14,550 bases of DNA from Ruminococcus sp. (GTDB taxonomy: Bacteria > Bacillota > Clostridia > Oscillospirales > Ruminococcaceae): assembly GCA_017544125.1 (NCBI GenBank), contig JAFYET010000142.1:1-14550 (forward strand), written 5' to 3'. The notes below the pieces were generated by a model that did not search any database, was not told the DNA's origin, and worked only from the letters and a program-made list of their open reading frames with translations. This document shows, piece by piece, positions 1 to 7,562 of this stretch; the first letter of the stretch is position 1, and each line of letters opens with the position of its first letter. The position numbers and the translations under genes are program-made.

Positions 1-525
1 GTCATCTCGCTTATCACACTTAAGTATACACAGTCAAACAGCGTTTGCTATGTAAAGAACGGCCAGGCTATCGGTATTGGCGCAGGTCAGCAGTCAAGAG
101 TTCACTGCACAAGGCTTGCAGGCAGCAAGGCTGATAATTGGTGGTTAAGACAGCACCCCAAGGTTATGGGCTTACAGTTTGTTGACAACATCAGAAGACC
201 TGACAGAGACAATACTATCGACGTTTACATCTCCGATGAATACGAAGATGTTCTCAGAGACGGCGAGTGGCAAAGGCTCTTCAAGGTCAAGCCCGATGTT
301 CTCACAAAGGAAGAGAAGCAGGAATGGCTCGCAAAGAACACAGATGTTGCACTGGGTTCAGATGCATTCTTCCCCTTCGGTGATAATATCGAGAGAGCTA
401 AAAAGTCCGGCGTTAAGTACATAGCTGAGCCCGGCGGTTCTATCAGAGACGATAATGTTATAGACACCTGCAATAAATACGGTATGGCTATGGCATTTAC
501 CGGAATGAGACTTTTCCACCACTAA
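1..525 (+). CDS. purH: AICAR transformylase, C-terminal part (5' end outside window)
   Basis: This enzyme transfers a formyl group from 10-formyl-THF to AICAR, the penultimate step of IMP synthesis in the cytoplasm. The open frame runs from base 1, giving 174 visible residues with no start, so the gene begins upstream. Recognisable family blocks are KYTQSNS (residues 8-14), GIGAGQQSR (25-33), NWWLRQHP (46-53), DAFFPF (121-126) and the typical C-terminal end RLFHH. All belong to the transformylase domain. In many Ruminococcus-type Clostridia this domain is a stand-alone protein of about 390 residues with a separate IMP cyclohydrolase; the visible part cannot tell that form from the bifunctional PurH. 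The pathway gene purD lies 950 bases downstream, beyond a lipoprotein gene. No GC-rich terminator follows the stop. Family assignment is very secure; the symbol is slightly less so because of the split-enzyme possibility. Confidence 0.95.
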   Translation, partial: VISLITLKYTQSNSVCYVKNGQAIGIGAGQQSRVHCTRLAGSKADNWWLRQHPKVMGLQFVDNIRRPDRDNTIDVYISDEYEDVLRDGEWQRLFKVKPDVLTKEEKQEWLAKNTDVALGSDAFFPFGDNIERAKKSGVKYIAEPGGSIRDDNVIDTCNKYGMAMAFTGMRLFHH

Positions 526-559
526 TATTTACAAAACCGTTAAAATAATAAATTTATTA

Positions 560-588
560 TTGACAATTGCCGAAAAATATATTATTAT
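560..588 (+). promoter_or_regulatory. Sigma-A-type promoter of the lipoprotein gene
   Basis: TTGACA at 560-565 and TATTAT at 583-588 are separated by exactly 17 bases, a near-consensus vegetative promoter. It points at the lipoprotein gene starting at 638 and would give a leader of roughly 40 bases. An 18-base AT-only palindrome (544-561) touches its -35 box. Confidence 0.8.
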
Positions 589-637
589 ATATAGGTAGGC
601 TTTTTACAAATCAAAAGGAAATAAAGGAGTAAAAACA

Positions 638-1390
638 ATGAAGAAATTATTAGCATCACTTTTAGCCATGTCTATGGTATTTGCATTCACAGCTTGCTCA
701 CTCACAGGTGACGATGATGATGACAGCTCAAAGAAGAAGAGCAAGAACAGTTCATCTTCTTCCGTAGTTGATGATTCTGACAAGGATAGCGAGGCTGACG
801 ATTCAAGCAAGGCTGACGACGCTTCCTCTGAGGCTGATGCAGACAGCACAGCTGATGAATCAAGCGAGGCAGACGATGATTCCTCCGAAGAAGCTCCTGC
901 TGTAGTAGTTGATGACAGCAGCGAGGCTGACGCTTCATCAGACAATGCAGCTGCTACTGGCGACGGCTATGCAATAGATGTTGACGCTGCTGCATGGAAA
1001 GATATTTCCTCAACAGTTTCCGGTGTTAACGCTGCATATTCTTATATAGGCGATACATCCGATCCTTACCTTGCAACTGCTAACTTCAACATTATCGCAC
1101 AGGGTGGCGCAGGCACTGCCAAGGTAACAGATTTCGTTGATGTTATCAAGAAGCAGTACGAGGCTATGGGCTATGAAATAACAAACAGCGAGCAGATAAC
1201 CTTCAACGGTTACGATGCATACAAGGTTGAGACAACTGTAACACAGAGCGGTCTTACAATGAAGATGAACCAGGTTGTAATCATCAACAACGGCACAGCT
1301 TACATCATAAGCTACGGTTCTGAGTCCTCTGTATTTGACAAGATCAAGCCTGAATTTGAAAAGGTTCTCGGCACCTTTAAGCTCTCATAA
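638..1390 (+). CDS. Secreted lipoprotein with Asp/Ser-rich linker and PsbP/LpqN-like C-terminal domain
   Basis: The 250-residue product begins with a lipoprotein signal: MKK, a hydrophobic stretch (residues 4-17) and a lipobox FTAC with the lipidated cysteine at residue 20. The mature protein should be anchored to the outer face of the membrane. Residues 24 to about 110 are a low-complexity linker of Asp, Ser, Glu and Ala with repeated SEAD and DDSS units, probably an extended spacer through the cell wall. Residues 112-250 form a folded domain whose pattern (AAAWKDIS, a central DAYKVETT, then VVIINNGTAYIISYGS and a final helix ending in GTFKLS) resembles the PsbP/Mog1/LpqN-like fold of Gram-positive lipoproteins; this is inference from pattern. 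The start is supported by AAAGGAG at 623-629, eight bases before ATG. The gene has its own promoter and sits between purH and purD. The function is unknown. Confidence 0.9.
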   Translation: MKKLLASLLAMSMVFAFTACSLTGDDDDDSSKKKSKNSSSSSVVDDSDKDSEADDSSKADDASSEADADSTADESSEADDDSSEEAPAVVVDDSSEADASSDNAAATGDGYAIDVDAAAWKDISSTVSGVNAAYSYIGDTSDPYLATANFNIIAQGGAGTAKVTDFVDVIKKQYEAMGYEITNSEQITFNGYDAYKVETTVTQSGLTMKMNQVVIINNGTAYIISYGSESSVFDKIKPEFEKVLGTFKLS

Positions 1391-1404
1391 TCGAATAATT
1401 CACA

Positions 1405-1430
1405 GTTACCCTGTCATATGGCAGGGTAAC
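1405..1430 (+). terminator. Hairpin between lipoprotein gene and purD (weak terminator or attenuator)
   Basis: A perfect 9-bp stem (GTTACCCTG at 1405-1413 with CAGGGTAAC at 1422-1430) encloses an 8-base loop. It lies 14 bases after the lipoprotein stop. The sequence after it is AT-rich (ATTATAATA) but has no run of T, so it may be a leaky terminator, a 3'-end stabiliser, or an element that lowers purD expression relative to the gene before it. No separate purD promoter is obvious in the short space after it. Confidence 0.5.
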
Positions 1431-1473
1431 ATTATAATAGGATAATTTAAGCTATAACGAAAAGAGGAATAGT

Positions 1474-2829
1474 ATGGATATATTAGTTGTCGGCGGCGGC
1501 GGAAGAGAGCACGCCATAATCATGAAGCTCGCAGAGTCCCCTAAGGTAGACAAGCTCTACTGTACACCTGGTAACGGTGGTATAAGCAAATATGCTCAGT
1601 GTTTCAGCGTTGGGGCTACCGATATAGAGGGCGTAGTCAAGCTCTCTAAAGAGCTTAAGCCTGATATGGTAGTAGTTGCGCCCGATGACCCGCTGGTACT
1701 GGGCATGGTAGATGCACTGCAGGCCGAGGGCTTCAAGACCTTCGGTCCTAAAAAGGACGCTGCAATAATCGAGGGCTCTAAGGTCTTCTCCAAAGAGCTT
1801 ATGAAGAAATACAAGATACCCACCGCAAAGTATGAGGTTTTCTCAGACAGCGAGAGCGCTATAGCATACGTTAAAAAGCAGAACACCTACCCTACTGTTA
1901 TAAAAGCTGACGGTCTTGCACTCGGTAAGGGCGTTATACTTGCGCAGAGCGAGGAAGAGGCTGTTGAGGCTATAAAATCCATGATAGACGGCAAGCAGTT
2001 CGGTGACAGCAGCTCAACTGTTGTTATCGAAGAGTTCCTGACAGGTCCCGAGGTATCGGTGCTATCATTCACCGACGGCAAGACGGTCGTTCCTATGATA
2101 TCATCTATGGATCACAAGAGAGCGCTTGACAATGACGAAGGTCTTAACACAGGCGGCATGGGAACAGTGGCTCCCAACCCATACTACACCGAGGATATTG
2201 CCAAAGAGTGCATGGAGAAGATATTCCTCCCTACCATAAATGCTATGAACAAAGAGGGCAGAACGTTTGAGGGCTGCCTGTACTTCGGTCTTATGCTTAC
2301 CCCCAAGGGACCTAAGGTCATAGAATACAACTGCCGTTTCGGCGACCCCGAAACACAGGTAGTGCTGCCTATGCTGGACAGCGACCTTGCAGAGATATTT
2401 GAAGCAATATACGACCACAAGCTTGCAGACCTTGACATCAAGTGGAAATCGGGCTACTGCACCTGCGTTGTTATGGCAAGCGGCGGCTACCCCGTCAAGT
2501 ACGAAAAGGGCATTGAAATAAGCGGTCTTGATGATAAAGGGCAGGTCGAGGGTGCATTTGTTTACCACGCAGGCACTAAGCTCGATGGCAGCAAGTTCCT
2601 TACCAACGGCGGGCGTGTTCTTGGCGTTACCTGCAATGCTCTTACCCTTCAGGGAACTCTTGACAAGTCATATGCAGCAGTTAAAAAGATATCCTGGAAG
2701 GACGAGCACCACAGAACCGACATTGGCGGACGTGCGCTCAAAGCACTTCACAGCGACCCGCTTGATCTTGAATACAAGCAGGATATGGAAGACTACATCG
2801 AAGAAAACGGCGTATATTTAAGACAATAA
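1474..2829 (+). CDS. purD: Phosphoribosylamine-glycine ligase (GAR synthetase)
   Basis: PurD joins phosphoribosylamine and glycine with ATP, the second step of purine synthesis. The 451-residue product is slightly longer than the usual 420-430. It shows the N-terminal nucleotide-fold loop GGGGREHA (residues 7-14), PGNGG (32-36), the ATP-grasp segment KADGLALGKGV (144-154), EEFLTGPEVSVLSFTDG, the NTGGMG block and EYNCRFGDPETQ (284-295), which carries metal-binding residues. The C-terminal part with GRVLGVT and the HRTDIGGRALK ending is also typical. An AGAGGA site at 1463-1468 precedes the ATG by five bases. The acid-rich APDDPLVLGMVD replaces the GPEAPLV motif of enterobacterial PurD, as I recall from clostridial homologues. 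It is probably transcribed with the lipoprotein gene through the 1405-1430 hairpin. Confidence 0.97.
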   Translation: MDILVVGGGGREHAIIMKLAESPKVDKLYCTPGNGGISKYAQCFSVGATDIEGVVKLSKELKPDMVVVAPDDPLVLGMVDALQAEGFKTFGPKKDAAIIEGSKVFSKELMKKYKIPTAKYEVFSDSESAIAYVKKQNTYPTVIKADGLALGKGVILAQSEEEAVEAIKSMIDGKQFGDSSSTVVIEEFLTGPEVSVLSFTDGKTVVPMISSMDHKRALDNDEGLNTGGMGTVAPNPYYTEDIAKECMEKIFLPTINAMNKEGRTFEGCLYFGLMLTPKGPKVIEYNCRFGDPETQVVLPMLDSDLAEIFEAIYDHKLADLDIKWKSGYCTCVVMASGGYPVKYEKGIEISGLDDKGQVEGAFVYHAGTKLDGSKFLTNGGRVLGVTCNALTLQGTLDKSYAAVKKISWKDEHHRTDIGGRALKALHSDPLDLEYKQDMEDYIEENGVYLRQ

Positions 2830-2834
2830 GCAAC

Positions 2835-2864
2835 AACACCCGAGAGCGTAAGCCCTCGGGTGTT
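2835..2864. terminator. Bidirectional terminator between purD and the opposing acetyltransferase gene
   Basis: A 10-bp perfect stem (AACACCCGAG at 2835-2844 with CTCGGGTGTT at 2855-2864) has a 10-base loop and is followed by TTA on the plus strand. It lies six bases after the purD stop and six bases beyond the end of the convergent acetyltransferase gene, so it should end transcription from both sides. On the minus strand it is followed by a TTGTTGCTTATT stretch. Confidence 0.85.
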
Positions 2865-2870
2865 TTACTA

Positions 2871-3392
2871 TCACTTATATAATCTGTAAGAGTTAAAGGT
2901 GACTATTGTATCAGGTTTTTGCTCGGAGATAGGAGCCTTTCGTGTTGCAACGAGCTTGAAGCCGTTTTTGAGTATGACCTTGTTGCTTGCGATGTTATCA
3001 TCAACAGCCTCGATGACCAGCGTGTCAAAGCCGTTTTGAAACAACTCATCAACAACAGCCTCAAGCGCCTCGGACATATAGCCTTTGCCCCAGTATGCCC
3101 TGCCGGAGCAATAGCCGATTACAGGCGCACCATGGTGAAAGCCTACAACATCAATTATGCCGATAAGCTCACAGGTTTCCTTTATCTCGATGCCCCAGCG
3201 GTAGCAATCCGATTTTCTGTACTCTTTCAGGATATACGCAACATAATCATTTGTCTGACAGATATCTGTATGAGCATTCCAGGTGACAAATCTTGTAACC
3301 TCGGGGTCACTTGCCCAGCAGCTGAATATACGCTCTGCATCATCTTCGGTTATGTGTCTTAGCTTTAGCCGCTGTGTTTCAAGCTCCCTCAT
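2871..3392 (-). CDS. RimJ/RimL-type GNAT N-acetyltransferase
   Basis: The 173-residue protein is a GNAT acetyltransferase of the Acetyltransf_3 (RimJ/RimL) group, which moves acetyl from acetyl-CoA to an amine, often a protein N-terminus or a small molecule. Visible motifs are the N-terminal TQRLKLRHITEDDAE (residues 6-20), the acetyl-CoA-binding loop YWGKGYMSEA (100-109, matching the family Q/R-x-x-G-x-G/A pattern), and NIASNKVILKNGFKL (133-147), where the conserved Asn and Gly-Phe are intact. It is the last gene of the minus-strand operon. Its AAGGAG site (3400-3405) overlaps the ychF stop codon, and its ATG lies 11 bases after that stop, so translation is probably coupled to ychF. The substrate cannot be read from the sequence. 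Acetyltransferase class is secure; a specific ribosomal-protein target is not. Confidence 0.93.
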   Translation of the reverse strand: MRELETQRLKLRHITEDDAERIFSCWASDPEVTRFVTWNAHTDICQTNDYVAYILKEYRKSDCYRWGIEIKETCELIGIIDVVGFHHGAPVIGYCSGRAYWGKGYMSEALEAVVDELFQNGFDTLVIEAVDDNIASNKVILKNGFKLVATRKAPISEQKPDTIVTFNSYRLYK

Positions 3393-3403
3393 AGGAACAC
3401 TCC

Positions 3404-4498
3404 TTATACATTAAATCTGAAAAGAACGATGTCTCCATCCTGCATAACATAGTCCTTACCTTCAAGGCGGACAAGCCCCTTTTCCTTTGCGCCGTTCATG
3501 CTGCCGCACGCCATAAGGTCATCAAAAGACACTACCTCGGCACGGATAAAGCCCTTTTCAAAGTCGGTATGTATCTTACCTGCCGCCTGGGGTGCTTTTG
3601 TACCCTTGGTTATAGTCCACGCCCTTACTTCGGGCTCACCTGCTGTAAGGAATGATATAAGCCCAAGAAGCGCATAGCCCTCCTTGATTATCCTGTTAAG
3701 ACCTGATTGTTCAAGACCTAAGTCAGAAAGGAACATTTCCTTGTCTTCATCGCCCATATCGGATATCTCAGCCTCTATCTGAGCGCATATTGGCAGAACA
3801 GCCGAGCCCTCAGCAGCAGCTATCTCACAGACCTTTTTATAGTTTACATTTGTATCAATGTTATTCCTGAAATCATCTTCAGAAAGGTTTGCGGCATATA
3901 TAACAGGCTTTAATGAAAGCAGAGGTGTTTCTTTGAGCGCTTCCCTTTCTTCATCGGTCATTTCAAAGCCACGGGCAGCCTTGCCTTCTTCAAGGTGCGC
4001 TTTGAGCCTTTCAAGAAAATCAACTATCGGCGCTAAAGACTTGTCGCCCTTCATAGCTTTCTTTGTTCTGTCAAGCTTACGCTCGATAAGCTCAACATCG
4101 GCAAATACAAGCTCGAGGTCAATAGTCTCAATATCTCTTGCAGGGTTTATCGAGCCGTCAACATGGATAATGTTGTCATCCTCAAAGCATCTGACAACGT
4201 GAACTATCGCATCTACCTCACGAATATTTGCAAGGAACTTATTGCCAAGACCCTCGCCCTTTGATGCGCCCTTTACAAGACCTGCAATATCAACAAATTC
4301 AAGCGTTGCAGGGGTGAATTTTACAGGGTGATACATATCAGCCAGCTTATCAAGCCTCTCATCAGGCACCGACACGATGCCTACGTTGGGCTCAATTGTA
4401 CAAAACGGATAGTTTGCCGATTCTGCACCTGCGTTTGTAAGTGCATTAAAAAGTGTGCTCTTCCCGACATTGGGAAGACCTACCATACCTAATTTCAT
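3404..4498 (-). CDS. ychF: Redox-regulated ATPase/GTPase YchF (OLA1 family)
   Basis: YchF is a conserved P-loop NTPase of the Obg group that prefers ATP, associates with ribosomes and is linked to stress and translation control. The 364-residue length is exactly typical. Motifs are the P-loop GLPNVGKST (residues 7-15), switch region [10 protein letters not shown] (29-38), [10 protein letters not shown] (70-79), [18 protein letters not shown] (86 onward), and an NLSE element where canonical GTPases have NKxD, which fits the ATP preference of the family. The C-terminal TGS domain is clear, with [25 protein letters not shown] and the ending [11 protein letters not shown]. An AGGAAGG site lies at 4511-4517, 12 bases before ATG, a little far. 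The gene follows a small membrane-protein gene by 21 bases and is followed by an acetyltransferase gene with an overlapping ribosome binding site. Confidence 0.97.
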   Translation of the reverse strand: MKLGMVGLPNVGKSTLFNALTNAGAESANYPFCTIEPNVGIVSVPDERLDKLADMYHPVKFTPATLEFVDIAGLVKGASKGEGLGNKFLANIREVDAIVHVVRCFEDDNIIHVDGSINPARDIETIDLELVFADVELIERKLDRTKKAMKGDKSLAPIVDFLERLKAHLEEGKAARGFEMTDEEREALKETPLLSLKPVIYAANLSEDDFRNNIDTNVNYKKVCEIAAAEGSAVLPICAQIEAEISDMGDEDKEMFLSDLGLEQSGLNRIIKEGYALLGLISFLTAGEPEVRAWTITKGTKAPQAAGKIHTDFEKGFIRAEVVSFDDLMACGSMNGAKEKGLVRLEGKDYVMQDGDIVLFRFNV

Positions 4499-4519
4499 AA
4501 ATTGGTTATTCCTTCCTGA

Positions 4520-4735
4520 TCATATTTCTTCCGAGCTGTCATCGCAGTCGATGCCGCAGATGTCATCATCATCGTCATTATCGCCCATAATGTGATTATT
4601 GTTGCCGATGCTCACGCCATTTTTTACGGGCGAGAATACAAAGCCCACGATTATCCCCAGCAGGAACATTGCAAAGCACTGCCAAAAATAAGAAACGGTT
4701 ATCTTTTCTTTAACTTCAATTCTATTCTCTTCCAT
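4520..4735 (-). CDS. Small single-pass membrane protein with acidic Asp-rich tail, unknown function
   Basis: I do not recognise this 71-residue protein. From the chosen start it has a short polar N-terminus (MEENRIEVKEK), one membrane span (about residues 16-36, YFWQCFAMFLLGIIVGFVF), an Asn-rich turn (GNNNHIMGDN) and a strongly acidic end with five Asp in a row, then CGIDC and DDSSEE. The start is decided by AAAGGAG at 4744-4750, eight bases before the ATG at 4733-4735. A longer reading from 4756 would translate that ribosome binding site as SKGV and overlap the permease gene by eight bases, so it is unlikely. The Shine-Dalgarno site overlaps the stop codon of the permease gene, so coupled translation is likely. 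The two Cys and Asp cluster could bind metal or calcium; this is speculation. Its position suggests, but does not show, a role with the permease. Confidence 0.82.
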   Translation of the reverse strand: MEENRIEVKEKITVSYFWQCFAMFLLGIIVGFVFSPVKNGVSIGNNNHIMGDNDDDDDICGIDCDDSSEEI

Positions 4736-4743
4736 TTCCAAAA

Positions 4744-4750
4744 CTCCTTT
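4744..4750 (-). promoter_or_regulatory. Ribosome binding site that sets the start of the small acidic membrane protein
   Basis: On the minus strand this reads AAAGGAG, eight bases before the ATG at 4735. It overlaps the TAA stop of the permease gene (4749-4751). It rules against the longer in-frame start at 4756, which would place this site inside the coding region. Confidence 0.8.
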
Positions 4751-7541
4751 ACTCAATAGATTTTAATGATTCAACTTCGTCGATGCGCCTTATCTTAAAG
4801 TGCATCAGAATATTTATAAGCACTGCGAAAACAATAGTTATCACAGCAGAAAAAACATATGAATACCACACAAGTGAACGGTTGAACATTACTATATCCA
4901 CCTCTGAGGTTATCACGACAAAGTGGTGAAGTACAGCACCGAGCCCGAAGCCTGCCAGAATACCAAGCAGCGTTCCTACTATATTCTCACGGTAGATATA
5001 TGCGCTCGTCTCGGTATCGTAGAATCCGAGCACTTTGAGAGTTGCAAGCTCACGCCGCCGCTCAGTAATGTTGATGTTTGCAAGATTATACAGCACAACA
5101 CCGGCAAGAAAGCCCGCACAAACTATAAGCATAATCACAACAGCATCAAGCGAGGAAAGCGAGTCAATAAACCCTTCCGATGAATCATTTTTAAGCGATA
5201 CACCGAGGAAGTGTTTATCCTTTATAAGCTCTGTTTTAAGCTCTTCAAGGTCACAACCCTCTGCCGACTTGAAAAATGCCATATTATACTCGGGCATAAA
5301 GCCATAGGTGCTCTCAAAATACGCAGGAGTGATATAAACATAGTGCAGGATATAGTTTTTCATTATGCCGCCGACCTTAAGCCGCTTTCTTCCAAGCTCG
5401 GTAATGTTTATATCAATATCATCGCCTATCTTAATATCAAGCAGCTGGCTGAGCTTTTCAGTTATTATGACTTCATCATCACTAAGCTCGAGCTTTTTGC
5501 CCTTATAAGACATCTCAACAAAGCTGCCAAACTTTGACGGCTCGCTTACTATAACAAGATCAGCCGTATGTATCATTCCATCCTTGTCATTGCACTGTGA
5601 CATATACTTGCGTGATTCTATCGTTGTATCTATCTGCTTATACTCACTGAGTGCCTGCTTTGTCTGCTCAGGGGTAAAGCCCTTAGTAGTATCATACGCA
5701 ATCACCCCGTCATAATACCAAATACTACTGAATTGCAAAGTCGCCATCGAGCTGATAGAATACTTAAGCCCGAAGCCCGTCATTATCAGTGCAGCACAGC
5801 CCGCTACACCGACTATGGTCATTATAAAGCGCTTTTTATACCTGAGAAGATTTCTTACCGTGACCTTTGAAAGAAAGCCGAGCTTGTTCCATATAAACGG
5901 CAGCTTTTCAAATATAACACGCCTGCCTGCCGGCGGTGCTTTCGGGCGCATAAGCTCGGAGGGCTGTGAGCGAAGCGACACCCAGCAAGCCCAAATGACC
6001 GAAACAGCAACACACCCAAGCGAAACAGCCACACAGTATATGCAGTAATCGAGCTTGAACGGTGTATCTATGTTCGGTATATTATACAGCATTTTATAGC
6101 ATTGATAGATTATCTTCGGGAATACCTGCATACCTATCGCTGTGCCTGCCACAGAGCCTATAAGCGCTGCACTAAGCCCATAGAAAAGGAACTTAAAGCT
6201 GACCGCAAGCCCCGAATATCCAAGTGCTTTATATGTGCCAATAAGCATACGCTCATCATCGACCATACGGGTCATAGTTGTCAGACACACAAGCGCTGCA
6301 ACAATAATAAAGAATACGGGGAATACCTTTGACAGCTTATCTATCTTCTGGCTGTCGCCATAAAAAGAGCTGTAATCTTCACTTGAATCAAAGCGGTCAA
6401 ACTCATATATCACAGGCTCACCGACATCAGTGAGTTTGTTTCTGTATTCCTCAGCCTGCTCTCTGAGAGCAGCCGCCTGCTTTTGGTATTCGGCTATCTT
6501 TTCCTTATCACCCGAAAGAATATCATTGACTATAGTCAACTTCATTTGGGTCTGTGCCTTCTCAGCAGAAAGAAGCATTGAGTTCTTCCCCTGCTCATCA
6601 GCATATGCTATATCCGCTTCAAGCTGAGTTATACTCTTTTCATACTCATCGCTCATCTTTTCAAGCTGAGCCTCAGGCAAAGTTAGTGCCGTTTCCAAAA
6701 GCGCTGCATTCTTTTCAAGAATAGAAATATCACGCTCGCCTCTTGACTTTAAAACCTCATAGCGCTCGTTAACACTCTTTTTAAAAGCCTCATATGCGTG
6801 CTGTTTTTTCTCTTTTACAGCGTTTTTGTATTCATCGGAGAAAGGCTCCATATCTTTAAGCCCTTCAAGGCTTATAAAAATCTCGGTATAATAGTCAGAC
6901 ACAAAATCCGTCTCAGGTACCATAATGTAGCTGAGCACCTCACCGCTGCCGACATCTGTTGCATCACGGTCATAACCTATATACAAAGGCGATGTGATTA
7001 TACCTACTATCTCATATGTATCCGTCTTGAAAGTAGACAAAATATCCTCATTCTCATAAGCCGATTCAAGCCTGAGAGTATTCCCAACTACAAATGTTGT
7101 CGGAGAGGATAGCTTTCTTTCAACCACACATTCCCCTGACTTTTGCGGCAAACGCCCTTCGAGTACGACAGGCGAATTAAGATAATTCTTGCTGTCAGGC
7201 TTTATGGTGTTGCTGTATGACATGACCTTAAGCACGCAGCTTTTGTTATTATAGGTGTAGAAAACATCTTTGGCATATCCCGGGGCAGCACCGCTGACAC
7301 CCTCAGCCTTGCGCACCGCCTCAACATCCTCACTCTTGATGCCGATAGAGGACATAAGGCGGTAATCCATAAGGTGGTTTTCAGCAAAGTATTCCTTTGC
7401 GCTGTCTACCATATCAGGCATAGTCGCCTTGATACCCGAAAAAAAGCCGCAGCCGAGCGCAACTATCAGCATTATTGAAAAATATCTGCCAAGAGATTTG
7501 CGTATCTCTCTGAATACATCACGATACCTTGCACTCTGCAT
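4749..7541 (-). CDS. Large FtsX-type ABC transporter permease (orphan, no adjacent ATPase)
   Basis: This is a permease of the FtsX/MacB type, 930 residues from the chosen ATG. The order is: a first membrane span (about residues 22-38, followed by GCGFFSG), an extracytoplasmic domain to about 230, a charged helical region probably forming a coiled coil (about 240-375), three spans (about 406-426, 452-473, 500-521), another span at 571-591 after the LLRYKKRF motif, a second extracytoplasmic domain, and three final spans (about 800-821, 853-876, 890-914). Two FtsX-like cores are marked by TYKALGYS and by ERRRELATLKVLGF. Such proteins normally pair with an ATPase and act in lipid, peptide or signal-coupled export. 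No ATPase gene flanks it here. An alternative TTG start at 7553 adds four residues; GAGG six bases before the ATG favours 7541. The substrate is unknown. Confidence 0.93.
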   Translation of the reverse strand: MQSARYRDVFREIRKSLGRYFSIMLIVALGCGFFSGIKATMPDMVDSAKEYFAENHLMDYRLMSSIGIKSEDVEAVRKAEGVSGAAPGYAKDVFYTYNNKSCVLKVMSYSNTIKPDSKNYLNSPVVLEGRLPQKSGECVVERKLSSPTTFVVGNTLRLESAYENEDILSTFKTDTYEIVGIITSPLYIGYDRDATDVGSGEVLSYIMVPETDFVSDYYTEIFISLEGLKDMEPFSDEYKNAVKEKKQHAYEAFKKSVNERYEVLKSRGERDISILEKNAALLETALTLPEAQLEKMSDEYEKSITQLEADIAYADEQGKNSMLLSAEKAQTQMKLTIVNDILSGDKEKIAEYQKQAAALREQAEEYRNKLTDVGEPVIYEFDRFDSSEDYSSFYGDSQKIDKLSKVFPVFFIIVAALVCLTTMTRMVDDERMLIGTYKALGYSGLAVSFKFLFYGLSAALIGSVAGTAIGMQVFPKIIYQCYKMLYNIPNIDTPFKLDYCIYCVAVSLGCVAVSVIWACWVSLRSQPSELMRPKAPPAGRRVIFEKLPFIWNKLGFLSKVTVRNLLRYKKRFIMTIVGVAGCAALIMTGFGLKYSISSMATLQFSSIWYYDGVIAYDTTKGFTPEQTKQALSEYKQIDTTIESRKYMSQCNDKDGMIHTADLVIVSEPSKFGSFVEMSYKGKKLELSDDEVIITEKLSQLLDIKIGDDIDINITELGRKRLKVGGIMKNYILHYVYITPAYFESTYGFMPEYNMAFFKSAEGCDLEELKTELIKDKHFLGVSLKNDSSEGFIDSLSSLDAVVIMLIVCAGFLAGVVLYNLANINITERRRELATLKVLGFYDTETSAYIYRENIVGTLLGILAGFGLGAVLHHFVVITSEVDIVMFNRSLVWYSYVFSAVITIVFAVLINILMHFKIRRIDEVESLKSIE

Positions 7542-7547
7542 CTGAAA

Positions 7548-7551
7548 CCTC
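7548..7551 (-). promoter_or_regulatory. Short Shine-Dalgarno site deciding the permease start
   Basis: GAGG on the minus strand lies six bases before the ATG at 7539-7541. The alternative TTG codon at 7551-7553 overlaps this site and has no Shine-Dalgarno sequence of its own, so the ATG is preferred. The difference is four residues. Confidence 0.5.
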
Positions 7552-7562
7552 AATCAAATTGA

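Noticed and set aside
604..945. A 113-residue Ser/Ala-rich open frame on the minus strand
   Set aside because: It is the mirror of the Asp/Ser repeat region of the lipoprotein gene. Repetitive codons keep several frames open.
1391..1473. A riboswitch or PurR box before purD
   Set aside because: The space is only 83 bases and holds a simple hairpin; no purine-aptamer core and no clear CCGAA-type PurR box can be seen.
2101..2568. A 155-residue open frame on the minus strand
   Set aside because: It is entirely inside purD on the opposite strand and shows no recognisable motif or ribosome binding site.
2919..3362. A 147-residue open frame on the plus strand
   Set aside because: It lies antisense to the RimJ/RimL acetyltransferase, whose motifs, ribosome binding site and operon position are clear.
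4736..4756. A longer start for the small acidic membrane protein (from 4756)
   Set aside because: The added codons are the AAAGGAG ribosome binding site of the inner ATG and would overlap the permease stop codon.
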